Shown: piece after piece, positions 63,296 to 64,000 of the stretch | Layout: each line of letters opens with the position of its first letter | Position numbering within the stretch: the first letter of the stretch is position 1 | Assembly: GCF_001730295.1 (NCBI RefSeq) | Contig: NZ_MIKA01000004.1 | Coordinates: 1-64,000 of the forward strand | Direction of reading: 5' to 3' | Length of the DNA: 64,000 bases | DNA from: Enterococcus plantarum | GTDB lineage: Bacteria > Bacillota > Bacilli > Lactobacillales > Enterococcaceae | The notes under the pieces: generated by a model | Seen by the model: only the letters and a program-made list of their open reading frames with translations | The model's database searches: none | What the model was told of the DNA's origin: nothing | Made by a program: the position numbers and the translations under genes

Positions 63296-64000
63296 TTAGA
63301 CAGTCTCTTTTCTTAATTTCAAAGTAATACCGATAAGAACACTAACCACAGCAATATAACAAACAATACTCATCACAGAAAATCCAAAAGTAATTTCTGT
63401 ACTTGGTAGCGGGGAATACGCAGTTCCTCCAATAACTATATTAGGAAAGTTCATAAGATTTGTCAGACTGTACTTACTTGAAGTGATATTAAAGTTTGAA
63501 ATAAAAACAAATGAAATCAGCAAAAATATATTGATTATAAGATTTCCAGTGAATAACGAGACGAAATAACTAACCAGGGAAAAGAAAATAACCAATATAG
63601 AAAAAAGAAAAACACATTGGAAAATGAACGTTGTAATCGAAATTATCTCAACATTTCCAGTCTCAGTAATTTTTGATACTGGATAATTAAAATTACCAAT
63701 TCCATTCTTTAATGCCGAGACAACAAAAGAAATAGCTAAGCTAATATAAATCAACAATAATGCGCTAAATATTGTTCCTACAATTTTTACTAACAATTTT
63801 TTTGAAGTAGCGAGTGGGGAAACATTGAAAAAATCAATCGTTTTTCTTCTTTTTTCAAATGTTGAAAAATTGGCAATGATAATAAAAGATACAAATAAAA
63901 AATACATATAGGGCAGTAAATCAGAAAATACATAATATAGATAGTTTATCGCTGGAATTTTATTAAGCGAATAATCAACTTGTTCAATTTTATGGGAAAT
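63296..64000 (-). CDS. ABC-2-type transporter permease (partial, runs off the right edge)
   Basis: The frame is open from the right edge to the stop at 63296, at least 235 residues, so the start is outside the window. Six or so hydrophobic segments are seen: LYYVFSDLLPYMYFLFVSFI, a cytoplasmic ANFSTFEKRRKTIDFFNVSP with LATSKKLLVKI, then four further helices, ending LIGITLKLRKETV. This matches ABC-2 permeases of export or antimicrobial-peptide immunity systems; the KRRKTIDFF-x-x-SPLATSKKLLVK segment is the coupling helix region. The substrate is unknown. It lies inside the putative rpsI-integrated element. Confidence 0.75.
   Translation of the reverse strand: MSHKIEQVDYSLNKIPAINYLYYVFSDLLPYMYFLFVSFIIIANFSTFEKRRKTIDFFNVSPLATSKKLLVKIVGTIFSALLLIYISLAISFVVSALKNGIGNFNYPVSKITETGNVEIISITTFIFQCVFLFSILVIFFSLVSYFVSLFTGNLIINIFLLISFVFISNFNITSSKYSLTNLMNFPNIVIGGTAYSPLPSTEITFGFSVMSIVCYIAVVSVLIGITLKLRKETV

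Noticed and set aside
1-64000. CRISPR array, rRNA operon, riboswitch, replication origin
   Set aside because: No regularly spaced repeats, no rRNA-like sequence, no recognisable T-box or other riboswitch, and no DnaA-box cluster were seen.

Overview
The window looks like low-GC Firmicute chromosome, most likely an Enterococcus other than E. faecalis. This rests on the gene order ruvAB / mutL-mutS-ricA / ymdB / rny / recA / cinA, on two WxL surface-protein loci, on gls24/amaP stress genes, on strong AGGAGG ribosome sites, and on a family of intergenic hairpins built around GGGACA(T/A)AAC and GGACAGAAG. No rRNA operon, intact tRNA, CRISPR array or complete insertion sequence is visible.

Layout. 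1-722 is gene-poor and holds a decayed IS1182-type transposase and several hairpins. 723-3770 carries a membrane protein, a CPBP-type protease and an Rgg regulator pseudogene. 3893-22683 is a conserved, mostly leftward block of DNA repair and RNA-decay genes: ruvB-ruvA; an operon ricA(ymcA)-mutS-mutL-maf-thioesterase; ymdB; rny; recA; cinA. Two closely related OppA-type peptide-binding lipoproteins and msrB are interleaved with it. 22863-32514 is accessory: a zinc-ribbon-tailed membrane protein, a TraX-like protein, an orphan cytolysin-like lanthipeptide precursor, a secreted tandem-repeat protein, DUF6933, DUF1275 and YetF proteins, the amaP-DUF2273-gls24 operon, and an Rrf2/NAD(P)-reductase pair.

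32733-45439 is a long leftward cell-surface locus: an atypical winged-helix regulator, a 1268-residue WxL adhesin, a small sortase substrate, two further WxL proteins, a DUF916/DUF3324 membrane partner, a basic membrane protein, a signal peptidase I paralogue that lacks both catalytic residues, an intact signal peptidase I, and YfhO. Directly upstream of its regulator lies a 1.57-kb cassette (45566-47140). It contains only a tyrosine integrase gene, is bounded by 28-bp inverted repeats (26/28 identical), and carries a pair of TGACGG repeats on each side. It resembles either a phase-variation switch or a minimal Tn916-like element. On its other side are a DUF4357-like protein, oleate hydratase and a second, smaller WxL locus (50788-53587).

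53815-62375 carries a MarR-controlled flavin oxidoreductase operon with a clear palindromic operator, a tRNA-dihydrouridine synthase, a DUF6287 lipoprotein, an esterase-ROK kinase pair, and two tandem AraC regulators. 62376-64000 is a scar zone: a cre site before a gene cut off after 10 codons, a degenerate tRNA-Lys, a truncated sigma-like fragment, a 45-bp copy of the 3' end of rpsI followed by its terminator, and then an ABC permease gene running off the right edge. The rpsI copy is most simply read as one end of an element integrated at rpsI, with the element extending rightward out of the window.
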